Source of the DNA: Nitrospirota bacterium
GTDB taxonomy: Bacteria; Nitrospirota; Nitrospiria; Nitrospirales; NS-4
Direction: 5' to 3'
Assembly (NCBI GenBank): GCA_004298335.1
Contig: SCTG01000178.1
Location: forward strand, 1-45,552
Length of the DNA stretch: 45,552 nt
Part shown: positions 8,613-20,132 of the stretch, one piece after another
Numbering within the stretch: the first letter of the stretch is position 1
How the letters are laid out: each line of letters begins with the position of its first letter
The notes under the pieces: model-generated
Database searches by the model: none
What the model saw: only the letters and a program-made list of their open reading frames with translations
What the model was told of the DNA's origin: nothing
Translations under genes and position numbers: made by a program

Positions 8613-9874
8613 TGGAGTGCATGGTCATCCAGGGGGGCCGTCGCCTGGCGGGCGAAGTCCGCATCAGCGGGGCCAAGAACGCGGCCCTGCCGATCCTCGC
8701 GTCGACGCTCCTGGGCAAGGGAACCTGCACCCTGACCAACATGCCGGCCGTGCGGGACGTGGTCACCATGTCGAAGGTGCTGGCGCATCTCGGCGCCCGC
8801 GTGGAGACCGAACAGGACCGCTACACGGTGTCCCTTGACGCGATCGCCTCCTGCGAGGCGCCCTATGACCTGGTCAAGACGATGCGGGCCTCGGTCATGG
8901 TGCTGGGCCCCCTCGTCGCGCGCTGGGGCGAAGCGGTCGTCGCGCTGCCCGGCGGATGCGCCATTGGCGCACGGCCCATCAACCTGCATCTGGCGGCGCT
9001 CGAAAAAATGGGAGCCGAGATCCGGATCGAGCACGGGAACGTGCATGCCCGGGTTCGCGGCCGGTTAAAGGGCGCCAGGATTTACTTCGATCTGCAGACC
9101 GTCACCGGCACGGAGAACATCATGATGGCCGCCTGCCTGGCGGAGGGAACCACGGTCCTCGAGAACGCCGCCCGCGAGCCGGAGATCTCCGACCTGGCGA
9201 ATTTTCTGAGCAAGCGCGGGGCCCGGATCCAGGGGGCCGGCACCGACGTCATCACGATCGAAGGCGTGCCGGAGCTGCGCGGGGCGGACCATGAGATCGT
9301 GCCCGACCGCATCGAGACGGGGACGTACCTGGTCGCCGGCGTCATCACGGGCGGCGAAGTCCGCGTCGCGCGTTGCCGGCCCGATCACTGCGAGGCTCTG
9401 CTCGCCAAGCTCAGGGAGGCGGGCGCGGAGTTGAAGGTGGAAAAGGAGGCGATCCAGGTGCGGGCCGGCGGGAAACTGAAGGCCGTCGACGTGAAGACCC
9501 TGCCGTATCCCGGCTTCCCCACCGATATGCAGGCCCAGATGATGGCGCTCATGGCGATCGCCCGCGGGAGCAGCGTGATCGCCGAGACCGTCTTTGAAAG
9601 CCGTCTCATCCACGTGCTGGAGCTCCAGCGCATGGGCGCGGACATCAAGATCGAAGGCCATCACGCCGTCGTGACCGGCGTCGAGCGTCTGGGGGGGGCG
9701 CCGGTCATGGCGTCCGATCTCAGGGCCAGCGCCTGCCTCATTCTGGCCGGGCTGGCCGCCGAGGGCGAGACCCGCGTGTCCCGCGTCTATCACCTGGACC
9801 GGGGCTACGAGCGCCTTGACGCCAAGCTGACCGGGCTGGGGGCGCAGGTCCTCCGGGAGGCGGAGCGGACATGA
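8612..9874 (+). CDS. murA: UDP-N-acetylglucosamine 1-carboxyvinyltransferase
   Basis: A 420-residue enzyme of normal length that transfers enolpyruvate from PEP to UDP-GlcNAc, the first committed step of peptidoglycan synthesis in the cytoplasm. The N-terminus [24 protein letters not shown] is characteristic, with the Lys-Asn pair of the active site. The PEP-binding cysteine is Cys116 in GGCAIGARP, so the enzyme should be of the fosfomycin-sensitive type. ATG 8612 overlaps the prmC stop (TGATG); ATG 8621 is an alternative. It overlaps hisG by 4 bases, linking cell wall and histidine genes in one transcript. Confidence 0.97.
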   Translation: MECMVIQGGRRLAGEVRISGAKNAALPILASTLLGKGTCTLTNMPAVRDVVTMSKVLAHLGARVETEQDRYTVSLDAIASCEAPYDLVKTMRASVMVLGPLVARWGEAVVALPGGCAIGARPINLHLAALEKMGAEIRIEHGNVHARVRGRLKGARIYFDLQTVTGTENIMMAACLAEGTTVLENAAREPEISDLANFLSKRGARIQGAGTDVITIEGVPELRGADHEIVPDRIETGTYLVAGVITGGEVRVARCRPDHCEALLAKLREAGAELKVEKEAIQVRAGGKLKAVDVKTLPYPGFPTDMQAQMMALMAIARGSSVIAETVFESRLIHVLELQRMGADIKIEGHHAVVTGVERLGGAPVMASDLRASACLILAGLAAEGETRVSRVYHLDRGYERLDAKLTGLGAQVLREAERT

Positions 9875-10521
9875 CGGATACCCTGACGATCGCCCTCTCG
9901 AAGGGCAAGCTGCTGGAGCCCGCGCTCGAGCTGTTCAGGCGCGTGGGGCTTGCGCCGAAGGACATCGCTCCCGACAGCCGGCGGCTGATCTTCGAGCACC
10001 CGGCCAGCGGGACCACGCTCATGATCATCCGGCCCAGCGACGTGCCGACCTACGTGGAGCACGGAGCCGTGGACGCGGGGATCGTCGGCGCGGACGTGCT
10101 GCTGGAACAGGCGACCGACGTGTATGAGCCGCTCGACCTGAAATTCGGGGCCTGCCGTCTCGCCGTCGCGGCGCCGGAAGCGGCCGTCGAGCGCAACGGG
10201 CGGCATGGGACCCGGCTGCGCGTGGCGACCAAGTATCCGAACCTGACGGAACGCTACTTCACGCAGAAGGGCGTTTCCATCGAGATCATCAAGCTGTACG
10301 GGTCGGTCGAGCTCGCGCCGCTGGCGGGTCTGGCGGACCGCATCGTGGACCTGGTCTCTTCCGGGAAAACCCTGCGCGCCCACAACCTCGTCATGACGGA
10401 TGTGATCACGGAATCGACCGCCCGACTCATCGTGAACCGGGCCAGCCTCAAGCTGAAGCACAAGCGGGTGAACGGCTTGATCGAGGCGCTGCGGGCGGGG
10501 CTTCAAGGGAGACGCGCATGA
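9871..10521 (+). CDS. hisG: ATP phosphoribosyltransferase, short form catalytic subunit
   Basis: A 216-residue enzyme for the first step of histidine biosynthesis: ATP plus PRPP gives phosphoribosyl-ATP. [38 protein letters not shown] and the PRPP loop region [16 protein letters not shown] are typical. It has no C-terminal regulatory ACT-like domain, so it is the HisG(S) form, which in known cases needs HisZ for activity and feedback control. No hisZ lies in this window. It overlaps murA and hisD by 4 bases each (ATGA). Confidence 0.96.
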   Translation: MTDTLTIALSKGKLLEPALELFRRVGLAPKDIAPDSRRLIFEHPASGTTLMIIRPSDVPTYVEHGAVDAGIVGADVLLEQATDVYEPLDLKFGACRLAVAAPEAAVERNGRHGTRLRVATKYPNLTERYFTQKGVSIEIIKLYGSVELAPLAGLADRIVDLVSSGKTLRAHNLVMTDVITESTARLIVNRASLKLKHKRVNGLIEALRAGLQGRRA

Positions 10522-11807
10522 AGGTTCTGGCGACATCCGATCGCGCCTACAAGGCGGCCATGAAAAAGATCGTCACGCGTTCGAACCTGGGCGGCGGCAA
10601 GGTTGAAGCCGCGGTGAAGGCGATTCTGAACGCCGTCGAACGCGGCGGCGACAGCGCCGTCAGCCGCTATACCCGCAAGTTCGACAAGGTGTCCTTGAAG
10701 CCGGACCAGTTCCGGGTGAATCCGGACCAGATCAAGGAGGCCTACTACAAGATTCGCAAGGAGGAAGGGGACGCGCTGCGGTACGCGGCCCACCGCATCA
10801 CGGTCTTTCACGAAAAGGAAAAGCCCCGCACGCAGACCTGGATGTGGCAGGACGGGACCATCACCCTCGGGCAGTCGATCCTGCCGCTGGGCGTCGTCGG
10901 GCTCTACGTGCCCGGCGGGAAGGCCGTGTATCCCTCCTCGGTGCTGATGAGCGCGATCCCGGCCAAGGTGGCCGGCGTGAAGCGGATCGTCATGTGCGTG
11001 CCGGCGCCCAAAGGGGAGCTGAGCCCGTACCTGCTGGTGGCGGCGGACATCGCCGGCGTGGACGAGGTCTATCGCATCGGGGGCGTGCAGGCCATTGCGG
11101 CCATGGCGTACGGCACCCGGACGATTCCCCGCGTGGACAAGATCATCGGGCCGGGCAACATCTTCGTGGCCACCGCCAAGCGGCTGGTGTACGGCACCGT
11201 GGACATCGACATGATCGCCGGACCCAGCGAACTGCTGGTCATCGCCGACGAGGGCGCCAATCCCGCGCACGTGGCGGCGGACCTCCTCTGCGAAGCCGAG
11301 CATGACGAACAGGCCGCCGTCTGGCTGGCGACCACCTCCGCGCCGCTGGCGAAGGAGGTCGTCAAGCAGGTCAAGGAGCAGCTCAAGACGCTGGCCCGCC
11401 GCAAAATCGCCGCGCGCGCCATCGACCAGAACGCGATGGCGTTCGTCGTGCCCACGATGAACGAGGCGATCGCCCTGGCGAACGAGATCGCCCCGGAGCA
11501 CCTGTCGCTCTCGGTGGACAATCCCTTCGAGTACATCGAGAAGGTCCGCCACGCCGGGGCGCTGTTCATCGGGCGGTACACGGCGCCGGCCGTCGCCGAT
11601 TACGTGGCCGGGCCGAACCACATTCTTCCGACCGGGGGGACGGCGCGTTTTCACTCGGCGCTGTCCCTGGAGGCGTACGTGCGGCGGTCCAACATCGTGT
11701 CCTACGCGAAGGAGGATCTCGCCAAGGCCAAGGACCACATCGTCCGCATGGCCCAGATGGAGGGCTTGGCGGCGCACGCCCATTCCGTGGAGATCCGCCT
11801 GCGATGA
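10518..11807 (+). CDS. hisD: Histidinol dehydrogenase
   Basis: A 429-residue zinc enzyme that oxidises histidinol to histidine in two NAD-dependent steps, the last reactions of the pathway. Conserved segments include [60 protein letters not shown] (metal-binding region), [10 protein letters not shown] with the catalytic Glu-His, and [14 protein letters not shown] with the C-terminal zinc ligand region. Length is normal. It overlaps hisG and hisB by 4 bases. Confidence 0.97.
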   Translation: MKVLATSDRAYKAAMKKIVTRSNLGGGKVEAAVKAILNAVERGGDSAVSRYTRKFDKVSLKPDQFRVNPDQIKEAYYKIRKEEGDALRYAAHRITVFHEKEKPRTQTWMWQDGTITLGQSILPLGVVGLYVPGGKAVYPSSVLMSAIPAKVAGVKRIVMCVPAPKGELSPYLLVAADIAGVDEVYRIGGVQAIAAMAYGTRTIPRVDKIIGPGNIFVATAKRLVYGTVDIDMIAGPSELLVIADEGANPAHVAADLLCEAEHDEQAAVWLATTSAPLAKEVVKQVKEQLKTLARRKIAARAIDQNAMAFVVPTMNEAIALANEIAPEHLSLSVDNPFEYIEKVRHAGALFIGRYTAPAVADYVAGPNHILPTGGTARFHSALSLEAYVRRSNIVSYAKEDLAKAKDHIVRMAQMEGLAAHAHSVEIRLR

Positions 11808-12397
11808 AGCGCGCGCGGCGGGTCACGATCGAGCGGAACACCACCGAGAGCCGGATCCGCATCGGGCTGGGCCTGGACGGGACCGGCCAGCGCCGGATCA
11901 GCACGTCCATTCCCTTCCTGGACCACATGCTGGACCTGCTGGCCAAGCACGGCTTCTTCGATCTCACGATCAAGGCGACCGGGGACACGCACATCGACGA
12001 CCACCACACGGTGGAGGACATCGGCATCGTGCTCGGCGAGGCGCTCAAGAAGGCGCTCGGCAAAAAGGAAGGCATCCGCCGGTTCGGGACGGCGTGGGTG
12101 CCGCTCGACGAGACGCTGGCGCAGGTGACGGTGGATCTCAGCGGGCGGCCCTATCTGGTCTATAACGTGAAGCTGCCGCACCGGCGCATCAAGGGCTTGG
12201 ACCTGTACCTCTTCGAGGACTTCTTCCAGGCCCTGACGACGCACGCGGCCATGAACCTGCACATTAACGTGGCGTACGGGCGGAACCCGCACCACATCAT
12301 GGAGAGCATCTTCAAGGCCCTGGCGAAGGCGCTGGACCAGGCGGTCGCAGTCGATGTCCGGGTCAAGGGCGTGCTCTCGACGAAGGGAAGCCTGTGA
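11804..12397 (+). CDS. hisB: Imidazoleglycerol-phosphate dehydratase
   Basis: A 197-residue monofunctional enzyme, without the histidinol-phosphatase domain fused to it in E. coli. It removes water from imidazole glycerol phosphate. The two manganese-binding His-rich motifs are clear: [17 protein letters not shown] with [15 protein letters not shown], and [13 protein letters not shown] with [17 protein letters not shown]. The separate phosphatase for histidinol phosphate is not in this window. It overlaps hisD and hisH by 4 bases each. Confidence 0.97.
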   Translation: MKRARRVTIERNTTESRIRIGLGLDGTGQRRISTSIPFLDHMLDLLAKHGFFDLTIKATGDTHIDDHHTVEDIGIVLGEALKKALGKKEGIRRFGTAWVPLDETLAQVTVDLSGRPYLVYNVKLPHRRIKGLDLYLFEDFFQALTTHAAMNLHINVAYGRNPHHIMESIFKALAKALDQAVAVDVRVKGVLSTKGSL

Positions 12398-13017
12398 GTA
12401 TGATCGCGATCGTGGATTACGACATGGGCAACCTCAAGTCGGTCCAGAAGGCCTTCGAGGCCGTCGGGCACCGGGCGGCGGTCACGCGCGATCCGAAGGC
12501 GATCGCCGACGCAAGCCATGTGGTGCTGCCGGGGGTGGGGGCCTTCGGCGACTGCATGCGCAATCTCGAGCGGTACGGCCTGGTCGAGCCGGTCACGCGG
12601 GCGATCGCCGCGGGCAAGCCGTTCCTGGGCATCTGCCTCGGGTTCCAATTGCTGTTCGGCGAAAGCGAGGAATTCGGGACGCACCGCGGCCTCGGCGTCA
12701 TTCCCGGAAAGGTCGTGCGGTTCCCGTCAAACGGCGCACCGGCCCGCCTGAAGGTGCCGCACATGGGCTGGAACGCGATTGCGATCGGGAAGCGGCCGCC
12801 CGTGCTCGAAGGCGTGCCCGACGGCGCCTTCATGTATTTCGTCCACTCGTATTACGTGGTCCCGGACGACCGGGCCGTCGCCTGCACGATGACCGACTAC
12901 GGCGCGCCCTTCGTGTCCAGCATCGCGCGCGACAACATTTTCGCCTGCCAGTTCCATCCGGAGAAGAGCCAGCAGGAAGGCCTGCGGATCATCCGGAACT
13001 TCGGAGGCCTGTCATGA
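12394..13017 (+). CDS. hisH: Imidazole glycerol phosphate synthase, glutaminase subunit
   Basis: A 207-residue class I glutamine amidotransferase that supplies ammonia to HisF. The nucleophile is Cys81 in [13 protein letters not shown], and the other triad residues are His188 and Glu190 in CQFHPEKS. The oxyanion-region motif [11 protein letters not shown] is present. GTG 12394 overlaps the hisB stop (GTGA) in the style of the operon; ATG 12400, two codons in, is an equally possible start. The 3' end overlaps a lipoprotein gene, not hisA as is common. Confidence 0.96.
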   Translation: MSMIAIVDYDMGNLKSVQKAFEAVGHRAAVTRDPKAIADASHVVLPGVGAFGDCMRNLERYGLVEPVTRAIAAGKPFLGICLGFQLLFGESEEFGTHRGLGVIPGKVVRFPSNGAPARLKVPHMGWNAIAIGKRPPVLEGVPDGAFMYFVHSYYVVPDDRAVACTMTDYGAPFVSSIARDNIFACQFHPEKSQQEGLRIIRNFGGLS

Positions 13018-13691
13018 AGAAACGCGCGCCGTTCCTGACCGCCGTGCTGGTGGGCGCCCTGGCCGGGTGTGGCGCCACCACGTCGGAGACGATCACCGCG
13101 CCGCAGATCGAACAGTACCGCATCGTGCGGATCGCCGTGCTGCCGTTCATGGTCACGCCGCCCACGCCCGGCCAGCAACGGGGCTACGCGGCGCCGGCGC
13201 CGCCGCCTGTCGCCGGCGACAAGCTGGCCGAGGTGTTCTATCGCAAACTGAATAACCGCGAGGGGCTTGCCGTCGTGCCTCCCCAGATGGTCCGCGAATC
13301 GATGCCGTCCGTGACGGCGTCGGTGGCCAGCCGCAGCCTGCTTCGGGATCTGGGGGAACGGCTGGATGCGGGCGCCGTGCTGGAGGGGACCGTCGAGGTC
13401 TATCAGGAACGGAAAGGGAGCGCGATCGGCCTGGAGCGGGCCGAGGATGCCGCCGCGGTCGGGTTCTCGGTGCGCTTGGTCAGCGTCAAGGACAGCAAGG
13501 TTCTGTGGACGGGGGAATATTACGAGCGGCAGCGCCCGATGACCGAGGACCTGTCCGGCTTCCTCGAGCGCGGCGCCCGCTTTCTGACAATCGAGCAGCT
13601 TGCCGATTCCGCCGTCGAGCATGTGCTGCGCAAGTTCCCCCTGGGCTACCAGATTCAGCGGCGACTGGGCGAGACGAGCGCCGCGCCGTGA
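13014..13691 (+). CDS. Lipoprotein of unknown function embedded in the his operon
   Basis: A 225-residue predicted lipoprotein. A signal peptide beginning MKKR ends in the lipobox LAGC with Cys at about residue 19. The mature part has RIAVLPFMV at the start of a beta strand, LAEVFYRKLNNREGLAVVPPQ, LGERLDAGAVLEGTVEVY, and VGFSVRLVSVKDSKVLWTGEY. This pattern (strand, helix, a GAxLxGTV segment, then xVLWxG) is shared with LpoB/CsgG/TolB-N-like periplasmic lipoproteins, but I cannot place it in a named family with certainty. It overlaps hisH (ATGA) and hisA (GTGA) by 4 bases, so it is translated as part of the his operon despite no obvious link to histidine. Confidence 0.8.
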   Translation: MKKRAPFLTAVLVGALAGCGATTSETITAPQIEQYRIVRIAVLPFMVTPPTPGQQRGYAAPAPPPVAGDKLAEVFYRKLNNREGLAVVPPQMVRESMPSVTASVASRSLLRDLGERLDAGAVLEGTVEVYQERKGSAIGLERAEDAAAVGFSVRLVSVKDSKVLWTGEYYERQRPMTEDLSGFLERGARFLTIEQLADSAVEHVLRKFPLGYQIQRRLGETSAAP

Positions 13692-14407
13692 TCGTGATCC
13701 CTGCCATCGACCTCAAGGACGGCCGCTGCGTGCGGCTGCGCCAGGGGCGGATGCAGGACGAGACGGTGTACTCGCAGGCGCCGGCGGAGGTCGCCCGCCG
13801 CTGGGCGGACGAAGGCGCACAGGTGCTGCACGTCGTGGACCTGAACGGGGCCGTCGAGGGCTCGCCGAAAAACCGGGCGGCGATCGAAGCGATTCTGAAG
13901 GCCGTCACCGTTCCGGTGCAGGTCGGCGGGGGCATCCGGACGCTGGAGACGATCGAATCGTATCTCTCGTCGGGCGTCGAACGGGTTGTCCTCGGCACCG
14001 CGGTCGTCCGTGACCAAAGCATTCTTGCGGAGGCCTGCCGTCGCTTTCCCGGCCGCGTGATCGTCGGCGTGGACGCCAAGGACGGCAAGGTCGCGGTGCA
14101 GGGCTGGACCGATGTGGCCGACCTCGACGCCGCCGGCTTCGTCGGCCGGCTGGCGGGCCTGCCCGTGTACGCCGTGATCTATACCGACATCGCGCGGGAC
14201 GGCATGCTGGAAGGGCCGAATATCGACGGCCTGCGGCGCATGGCGGAGGCCTGTCCGGTGCCGCTGATCGCTTCCGGCGGCATCACGCGGACGGAGGACC
14301 TCCGCCGCCTGTGCGCGCTCGGGCCGAAAGTGATCGGCGCGATCCTCGGGAAGGCGCTCTACGAAGGCCTGCTCGATCTGCGGTCGGCGATGGCCGCCGC
14401 GAATTGA
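13688..14407 (+). CDS. hisA: ProFAR isomerase (phosphoribosylformimino-AICAR ribotide isomerase)
   Basis: A 239-residue (beta/alpha)8 barrel that performs the Amadori rearrangement of ProFAR to PRFAR. IVIPAIDLKDGRCVRLRQG holds the catalytic Asp8; the second catalytic Asp is in VGVDAKDGKVAVQGW. QVGGGIRTLETI and YTDIARDGMLEGPN are the phosphate- and substrate-binding loops. GTG 13688 overlaps the preceding lipoprotein stop by 4 bases and places the conserved IPAIDL at the N-terminus. hisF follows after 20 bases. Confidence 0.97.
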   Translation: MIVIPAIDLKDGRCVRLRQGRMQDETVYSQAPAEVARRWADEGAQVLHVVDLNGAVEGSPKNRAAIEAILKAVTVPVQVGGGIRTLETIESYLSSGVERVVLGTAVVRDQSILAEACRRFPGRVIVGVDAKDGKVAVQGWTDVADLDAAGFVGRLAGLPVYAVIYTDIARDGMLEGPNIDGLRRMAEACPVPLIASGGITRTEDLRRLCALGPKVIGAILGKALYEGLLDLRSAMAAAN

Positions 14408-14427
14408 GCAGGTGAAGGGGGCATTGC

Positions 14428-15186
14428 GTGCTGGCCAAGCGCATCATTCCCTGCCTGGACGTGAAGGAGGGCCGCGTCGTCAAGGGGGTCGGGTTCGTGA
14501 ACCTCAAGGACGCGGGCGATCCGGTCGAGGCGGCCCGGGCCTATGACGCGGAGGGCGCCGACGAACTCTGCTTCCTCGACATCCTGGCGTCGCACGAGGA
14601 GCGCAAGATCTTCATCGACGTGGTCAGCCGCACGGCCGAGCAGGTCTTCATGCCGCTGACGGTCGGCGGGGGCGTGCGCACGCTCGACGACATCCGCGAC
14701 CTGTTGCGGGCCGGCGCCGACAAGGTGAGCATCAACACGGCGGCCGTCCAGAGACCGGAGTTCGTCAAAGAAGCGGCCGAACGCTTTGGTACGCAATGTA
14801 TTGTGGTCGCCATCGACGCGAAGCGGTCGGGTGACCGTTGGGGCCTGTTCACCCACGGCGGGCGGAAATCCGCCGAACTGGACGCCGTCGAATGGGCGCG
14901 CAAGATGGCCGCCTTCGGCGCCGGCGAGATTCTCCTGACCAGCATGGATCGGGACGGGACGAAGGAGGGATACGATCTGGCCCTGACCGCCGCCGTTTCC
15001 GACGCCGTTGAGATTCCGGTCATCGCGTCCGGCGGCGCGGGCACCCTGGAGCACCTCTATGAAGGGTTCGCGACGGGCAAGGCGGATGCCGTGCTGGCCG
15101 CGTCGATCTTCCACTACCGCCAGCACACGATCCGCGAGGCCAGGGACTATTTGCGGACCCGGGGCATTCCGGTGAGGGCCCAGTGA
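14428..15186 (+). CDS. hisF: Imidazole glycerol phosphate synthase, cyclase subunit
   Basis: A 252-residue (beta/alpha)8 barrel that uses ammonia from HisH to make IGP and [27 protein letters not shown] carries catalytic Asp11, and [11 protein letters not shown] the second catalytic Asp near 130. [14 protein letters not shown] and [14 protein letters not shown] are conserved phosphate-binding regions. The start is GTG 14428, with a G-rich ribosome binding site (AGGTGAAGGGGG) in the 20-base gap after hisA. It overlaps hisIE by one base. Confidence 0.97.
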   Translation: MLAKRIIPCLDVKEGRVVKGVGFVNLKDAGDPVEAARAYDAEGADELCFLDILASHEERKIFIDVVSRTAEQVFMPLTVGGGVRTLDDIRDLLRAGADKVSINTAAVQRPEFVKEAAERFGTQCIVVAIDAKRSGDRWGLFTHGGRKSAELDAVEWARKMAAFGAGEILLTSMDRDGTKEGYDLALTAAVSDAVEIPVIASGGAGTLEHLYEGFATGKADAVLAASIFHYRQHTIREARDYLRTRGIPVRAQ

Positions 15187-15875
15187 TGGACGCCGCGGCG
15201 CTCACGGCGCTCAAGTTCGACGAGAAGGGACTGATTCCCGCGATCCTCCAGGACTGGCGGGACGGGACAGTGTTGATGGTTGCCTACATGAACCGCGAGG
15301 CTTTGGAGAAGACTTTGGAGACCGGCATCGCGCACTTCTGGAGCCGCTCCCGGCAGAAATTGTGGGAGAAGGGCGCGACCTCCGGCCACCGCCAGCGGGT
15401 CCGGGAGGTCTTCGTCGATTGCGACCAGGACACCCTGCTGATCACGGTCACGCCGGACGGGCCCGCGTGCCACACCGGCGAGCGCGCCTGCTTCTTCACG
15501 CGGCTCTCGGACCTTGCGGCCTCCTGCGAAGGTGGCGCCAAGACCGCCGGGGCGCAGGGAGGCGTGCTGGACCGCCTGTACGAGACCATCCTGGAACGCA
15601 AGCGCGCGCCCAACCCTGAATCCTACGTGGCCTCGCTGCTGGCCGCTGGGCAGGACAAGATTCTCAAGAAGGTGACGGAGGAGGCCGGCGAGGTGATCCT
15701 GGCCTCAAAGGGACGCAAGCGCGAGGAGATCGTGCACGAGTCGGCCGACCTGCTGTTCCACCTGCTGGTCGCGCTCGGCTATCACGAGGTGCCGCCGGCC
15801 GAGGTCTATCAGGAACTGGCCCGTCGGTTCGGCCAGAGCGGGCTGAAGGAAAAGGCGTCGCGGGGGACCACGTGA
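15186..15875 (+). CDS. hisI: Bifunctional PRA-CH / PRA-PH (HisIE)
   Basis: About 229 residues combining two steps after HisG. The N-terminal HisI domain (phosphoribosyl-AMP cyclohydrolase) shows [28 protein letters not shown] and [10 protein letters not shown] with the metal-binding Asp and Cys residues. The C-terminal HisE domain (phosphoribosyl-ATP pyrophosphohydrolase), from about residue 118, shows [27 protein letters not shown] and [14 protein letters not shown] of the MazG-like fold. ATG 15186 overlaps the hisF stop (TGATG); GTG 15183 is an alternative. It is fused as in many Gram-negative bacteria. Confidence 0.95.
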   Translation: MDAAALTALKFDEKGLIPAILQDWRDGTVLMVAYMNREALEKTLETGIAHFWSRSRQKLWEKGATSGHRQRVREVFVDCDQDTLLITVTPDGPACHTGERACFFTRLSDLAASCEGGAKTAGAQGGVLDRLYETILERKRAPNPESYVASLLAAGQDKILKKVTEEAGEVILASKGRKREEIVHESADLLFHLLVALGYHEVPPAEVYQELARRFGQSGLKEKASRGTT

Positions 15876-16219
15876 TGAGCGACTGCCTCTTTTGCAAGAT
15901 CGGCTCCGGGCAGATTCCGGCGAAGGTCGTCCTGCAGGATGACGAGGTCCTGGCGTTCGACGACGTCAACCCGCAGGCGCCGGTCCACGTGCTGGTGATT
16001 CCGAAGCGGCACGTCTCCGCGCTGAATGACGCGGGCGCGGGCGATCAGGCTCTCCTGGGGCGCCTCCTCGAGGCGGCGATTCTGGTGGCCAGGAAAAAGG
16101 GCATCGCCGAAGCGGGCTATCGGGTGGTGGCCAACACGGGCCGGGACGGCGGGCAGACGGTCTTTCACCTGCACCTGCACGTGCTGGGCGGTCGCCACAT
16201 GAACTGGCCTCCGGGCTAG
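15875..16219 (+). CDS. HIT family (HINT-type) nucleotide-binding protein
   Basis: A 114-residue histidine-triad protein. The triad is FHLHLHVLGG (three alternating His near 98-102), with the upstream IPKRHVSAL and the N-terminal CLFCKI zinc pair typical of Hint-like purine nucleoside phosphoramidases. Family members hydrolyse AMP-linked phosphoramidates. It overlaps hisIE by one base and is the last gene of the long prfA-his run; its position after hisIE is common in bacteria, but its role in histidine synthesis is unproven. About 90 bases without a gene follow before dnaG. Confidence 0.92.
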   Translation: MSDCLFCKIGSGQIPAKVVLQDDEVLAFDDVNPQAPVHVLVIPKRHVSALNDAGAGDQALLGRLLEAAILVARKKGIAEAGYRVVANTGRDGGQTVFHLHLHVLGGRHMNWPPG

Positions 16220-16309
16220 GTGAAAAGCGGAGTGCCGGTTCTTTGACGGCAGGCCTGTTTATTTGTTAACGTTACCAGTTCGAATGTTCGGACAGATGCG
16301 GGGGGCAGG

Positions 16310-18173
16310 GTGGATAGAGGGCTGATCCCGGAAGACGTCATCAACCGGATTCGCGACCGGGCTGACATCGTCGAAGTCATTCAGGCTCACCTGTCGCTCA
16401 GCAAGGCGGGACAACATTACAAAGGCCTCTGCCCGTTCCATTCCGAGAAGACCCCCTCCTTCACGGTCAGCCCGTCGCGCCAGATGTTCCACTGCTTCGG
16501 CTGTGGGGAGGGCGGGAACGTCTTTACCTTCCTGATGAAGATCGAGGGCGCCAGCTTCCCGACGGTCGTGCGTGCGCTCGGCGAGAAGCTGGGGATCCGC
16601 GTCGAGGAGGCGCCCGCGTCTCCGGCGGCGAAGCAGCGGGCCGAGCAGGCGGAACGCCTGGTCGCGCTGAACCGCGCCGCCGCCGACTTCTTCCACCGGA
16701 CGCTGCTCGACGATCCGGCCGCCGAGCCCGCGCGCGCGTACCTGCGGGACCGCGGGATCACGGCGGAGACGATCGAGCGGTTCGGCATCGGGTACGCGCC
16801 CCAATCCTGGGACGGGCTGCTGAAGACGCTGTCCCAGGCGGGCAAGGGGGGCAAAGGAGGATGGGCCACCGAGGACCTGGCGGCGGCGGGCCTCATCGTC
16901 GCGCGGGATCAAACGGGCAAGAAGCCCGGCGACGCGTCCGGCTACTACGACCGGTTCCGCGGGCGGGTCATGCTGTCGATCCGCGACCTCCAGAAGCGCA
17001 TCATCGGATTCGGCGGGCGGGTGCTCGATGACGGCGTGCCCAAGTATCTCAACTCTCCGGAAACGCCGCTGTTTCGAAAGGGACGGACGCTCTACGCGCT
17101 GGAGTCGGCGCGGGAGGGCATCGCGCGCGAGGACCAGGTCGTTATCGTCGAGGGCTACTTCGACGCGATCGCGCTGCACCAGGCCGGCCTGACCAACGTG
17201 GTCGCCACCCTGGGCACGGCGCTGACGCCGGAACATATCGAGGTCGTCCGGCGTTTCACCCGCCGGGTCGTCCTGCTCTTCGATCCCGACGCGGCCGGCG
17301 TCCGCGCGGCCTTGCGCACCCTGGACCTCTTTCTCGGGGCGGGCCTCTCCGTCCAGGTGGGCAGCCTGCCGGCGGGCGACGATCCGGACACGTTCATCAG
17401 GTCCCGCGGCGTCGAGGCCTTCACCATGCTCGTTCAGAAGGCGCCCTCCCTGCTGGATTTCACCGTGGCGGGCAGCCTGACGACCGATCGCCGGGGGAGC
17501 GTGGAAGAGCGGGTGCGGTGTGTGGAGGAGATCCTGGGGCTGCTGCAGAAGCTGAGCAATCCGGTCGAGAAGGCCGCCGCCATCCGGCATGTCGCCGACC
17601 GGCTGGGCATGGAGGAGAAAGTCCTGCTGGAACGGTATCGGAGCCTCCCGCGCAAGGCCGCGTCGGCCGACGAGGCGCCGGCGGCCCAGGCCGAGGCGCC
17701 GCTGCCCAAGGACGAGGAAGTCCTCGCGCGGCTGCTCCTTCACGAGAAACTGGCGCCCGAGATGGCGGCGCAGCTTGCCGCCGCCGATTTCACCGATCCC
17801 CGCGTCCGGCAGCTGATCGTGTTTGCCCTGGAGGGACGGGATGCGCAGGGCGGGCAGGGCGCGATCGTCGTGAACGAGTTGATCGCCCGGGCGCAGGAGG
17901 ATGCCCTGTGCGGGAGTATCGTCCGCGCGCTCTCGCTCAGCGAGATGCCGTACGACGACACCGGCGCGGCGTTTCGCGAGAGCTTGAAGGCGTTGAAGCT
18001 TCGACGCCTCGCGGATGAAATCCAGGAAACCAAGACGGCCCAGGCCGCCGCCGGACGGGCCGGCCATGCGGAAACCGCCAGGACCCTCCTGCTCCGGCTG
18101 AATGCCCTCCAACAGGAGAAGCAGCGCCTGCTGGGAGCGGGACCTTTACCCTTGACCGAAGTTGGGAGCGTCA

Positions 18174-18181
<8 letters not shown>
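16310..18181 (+). CDS. dnaG: DNA primase
   Basis: A 623-residue primase that makes RNA primers at the replication fork. The N-terminal zinc-binding domain has Cys41, His44, Cys62 and Cys65 ([13 protein letters not shown] and HCFGCGEGG). The RNA polymerase core with TOPRIM fold carries [12 protein letters not shown] (Glu281) and LLFDPDAAG (Asp325, Asp327) for metal binding. The remaining C-terminal part should bind DnaB helicase. The start is GTG 16310, preceded by a weak GGGGGCAG ribosome binding site. It overlaps rpoD by 8 bases, a core of the macromolecular synthesis operon; rpsU is not upstream here. Confidence 0.97.
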
Positions 18182-19976
<1,795 letters not shown>

Positions 19977-20000
19977 CTGTTGAATGAAGGAATGCCGTAA

Positions 20001-20077
20001 GGGCCCATAGCTCAGTTGGTCAGAGCGACGGACTCATAATCCGTTGGTCCCAGGTTCGAGGCCTGGTGGGCCCACCA
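20001..20077 (+). tRNA. tRNA with CAT anticodon (tRNA-Ile2 or elongator tRNA-Met)
   Basis: Acceptor stem GGGCCCA/TGGGCCC, discriminator A, encoded CCA at 20075-20077. The anticodon arm ACGGA-CTCATAA-TCCGT gives anticodon CAT. The C4-G69 and C5-G68 acceptor pairs match what TilS prefers in tRNA-Ile2, where C34 becomes lysidine; elongator tRNA-Met is the alternative. It is not initiator-like because the first acceptor pair is a normal G-C. Confidence 0.93.
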
Positions 20078-20108
20078 CGCCGAGCCGATCGAGAAGAGAG
20101 GTTTCCTG

Positions 20109-20132
20109 ATGCCCCGTACTGTTCATCCATGA
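20109..20132 (+). CDS. Possible 7-codon leader ORF coupled to the zinc-ribbon gene
   Basis: ATG 20109 to TGA 20130-20132 encodes MPRTVHP. AGAGAGG at 20095-20101 is a good Shine-Dalgarno sequence at 7 bases spacing, whereas the next gene has none of its own. The stop overlaps that gene's start (ATGA), so ribosomes ending here could reinitiate on the zinc-ribbon gene. It is too short to exclude coincidence. Confidence 0.35.
   Translation: MPRTVHP

Noticed and set aside
16243-16271. TTGACG followed 17 bases later by TTAACG as a dnaG promoter
   Set aside because: The -10 hexamer matches only two of six positions and lacks the A at position 2, so I do not call it.
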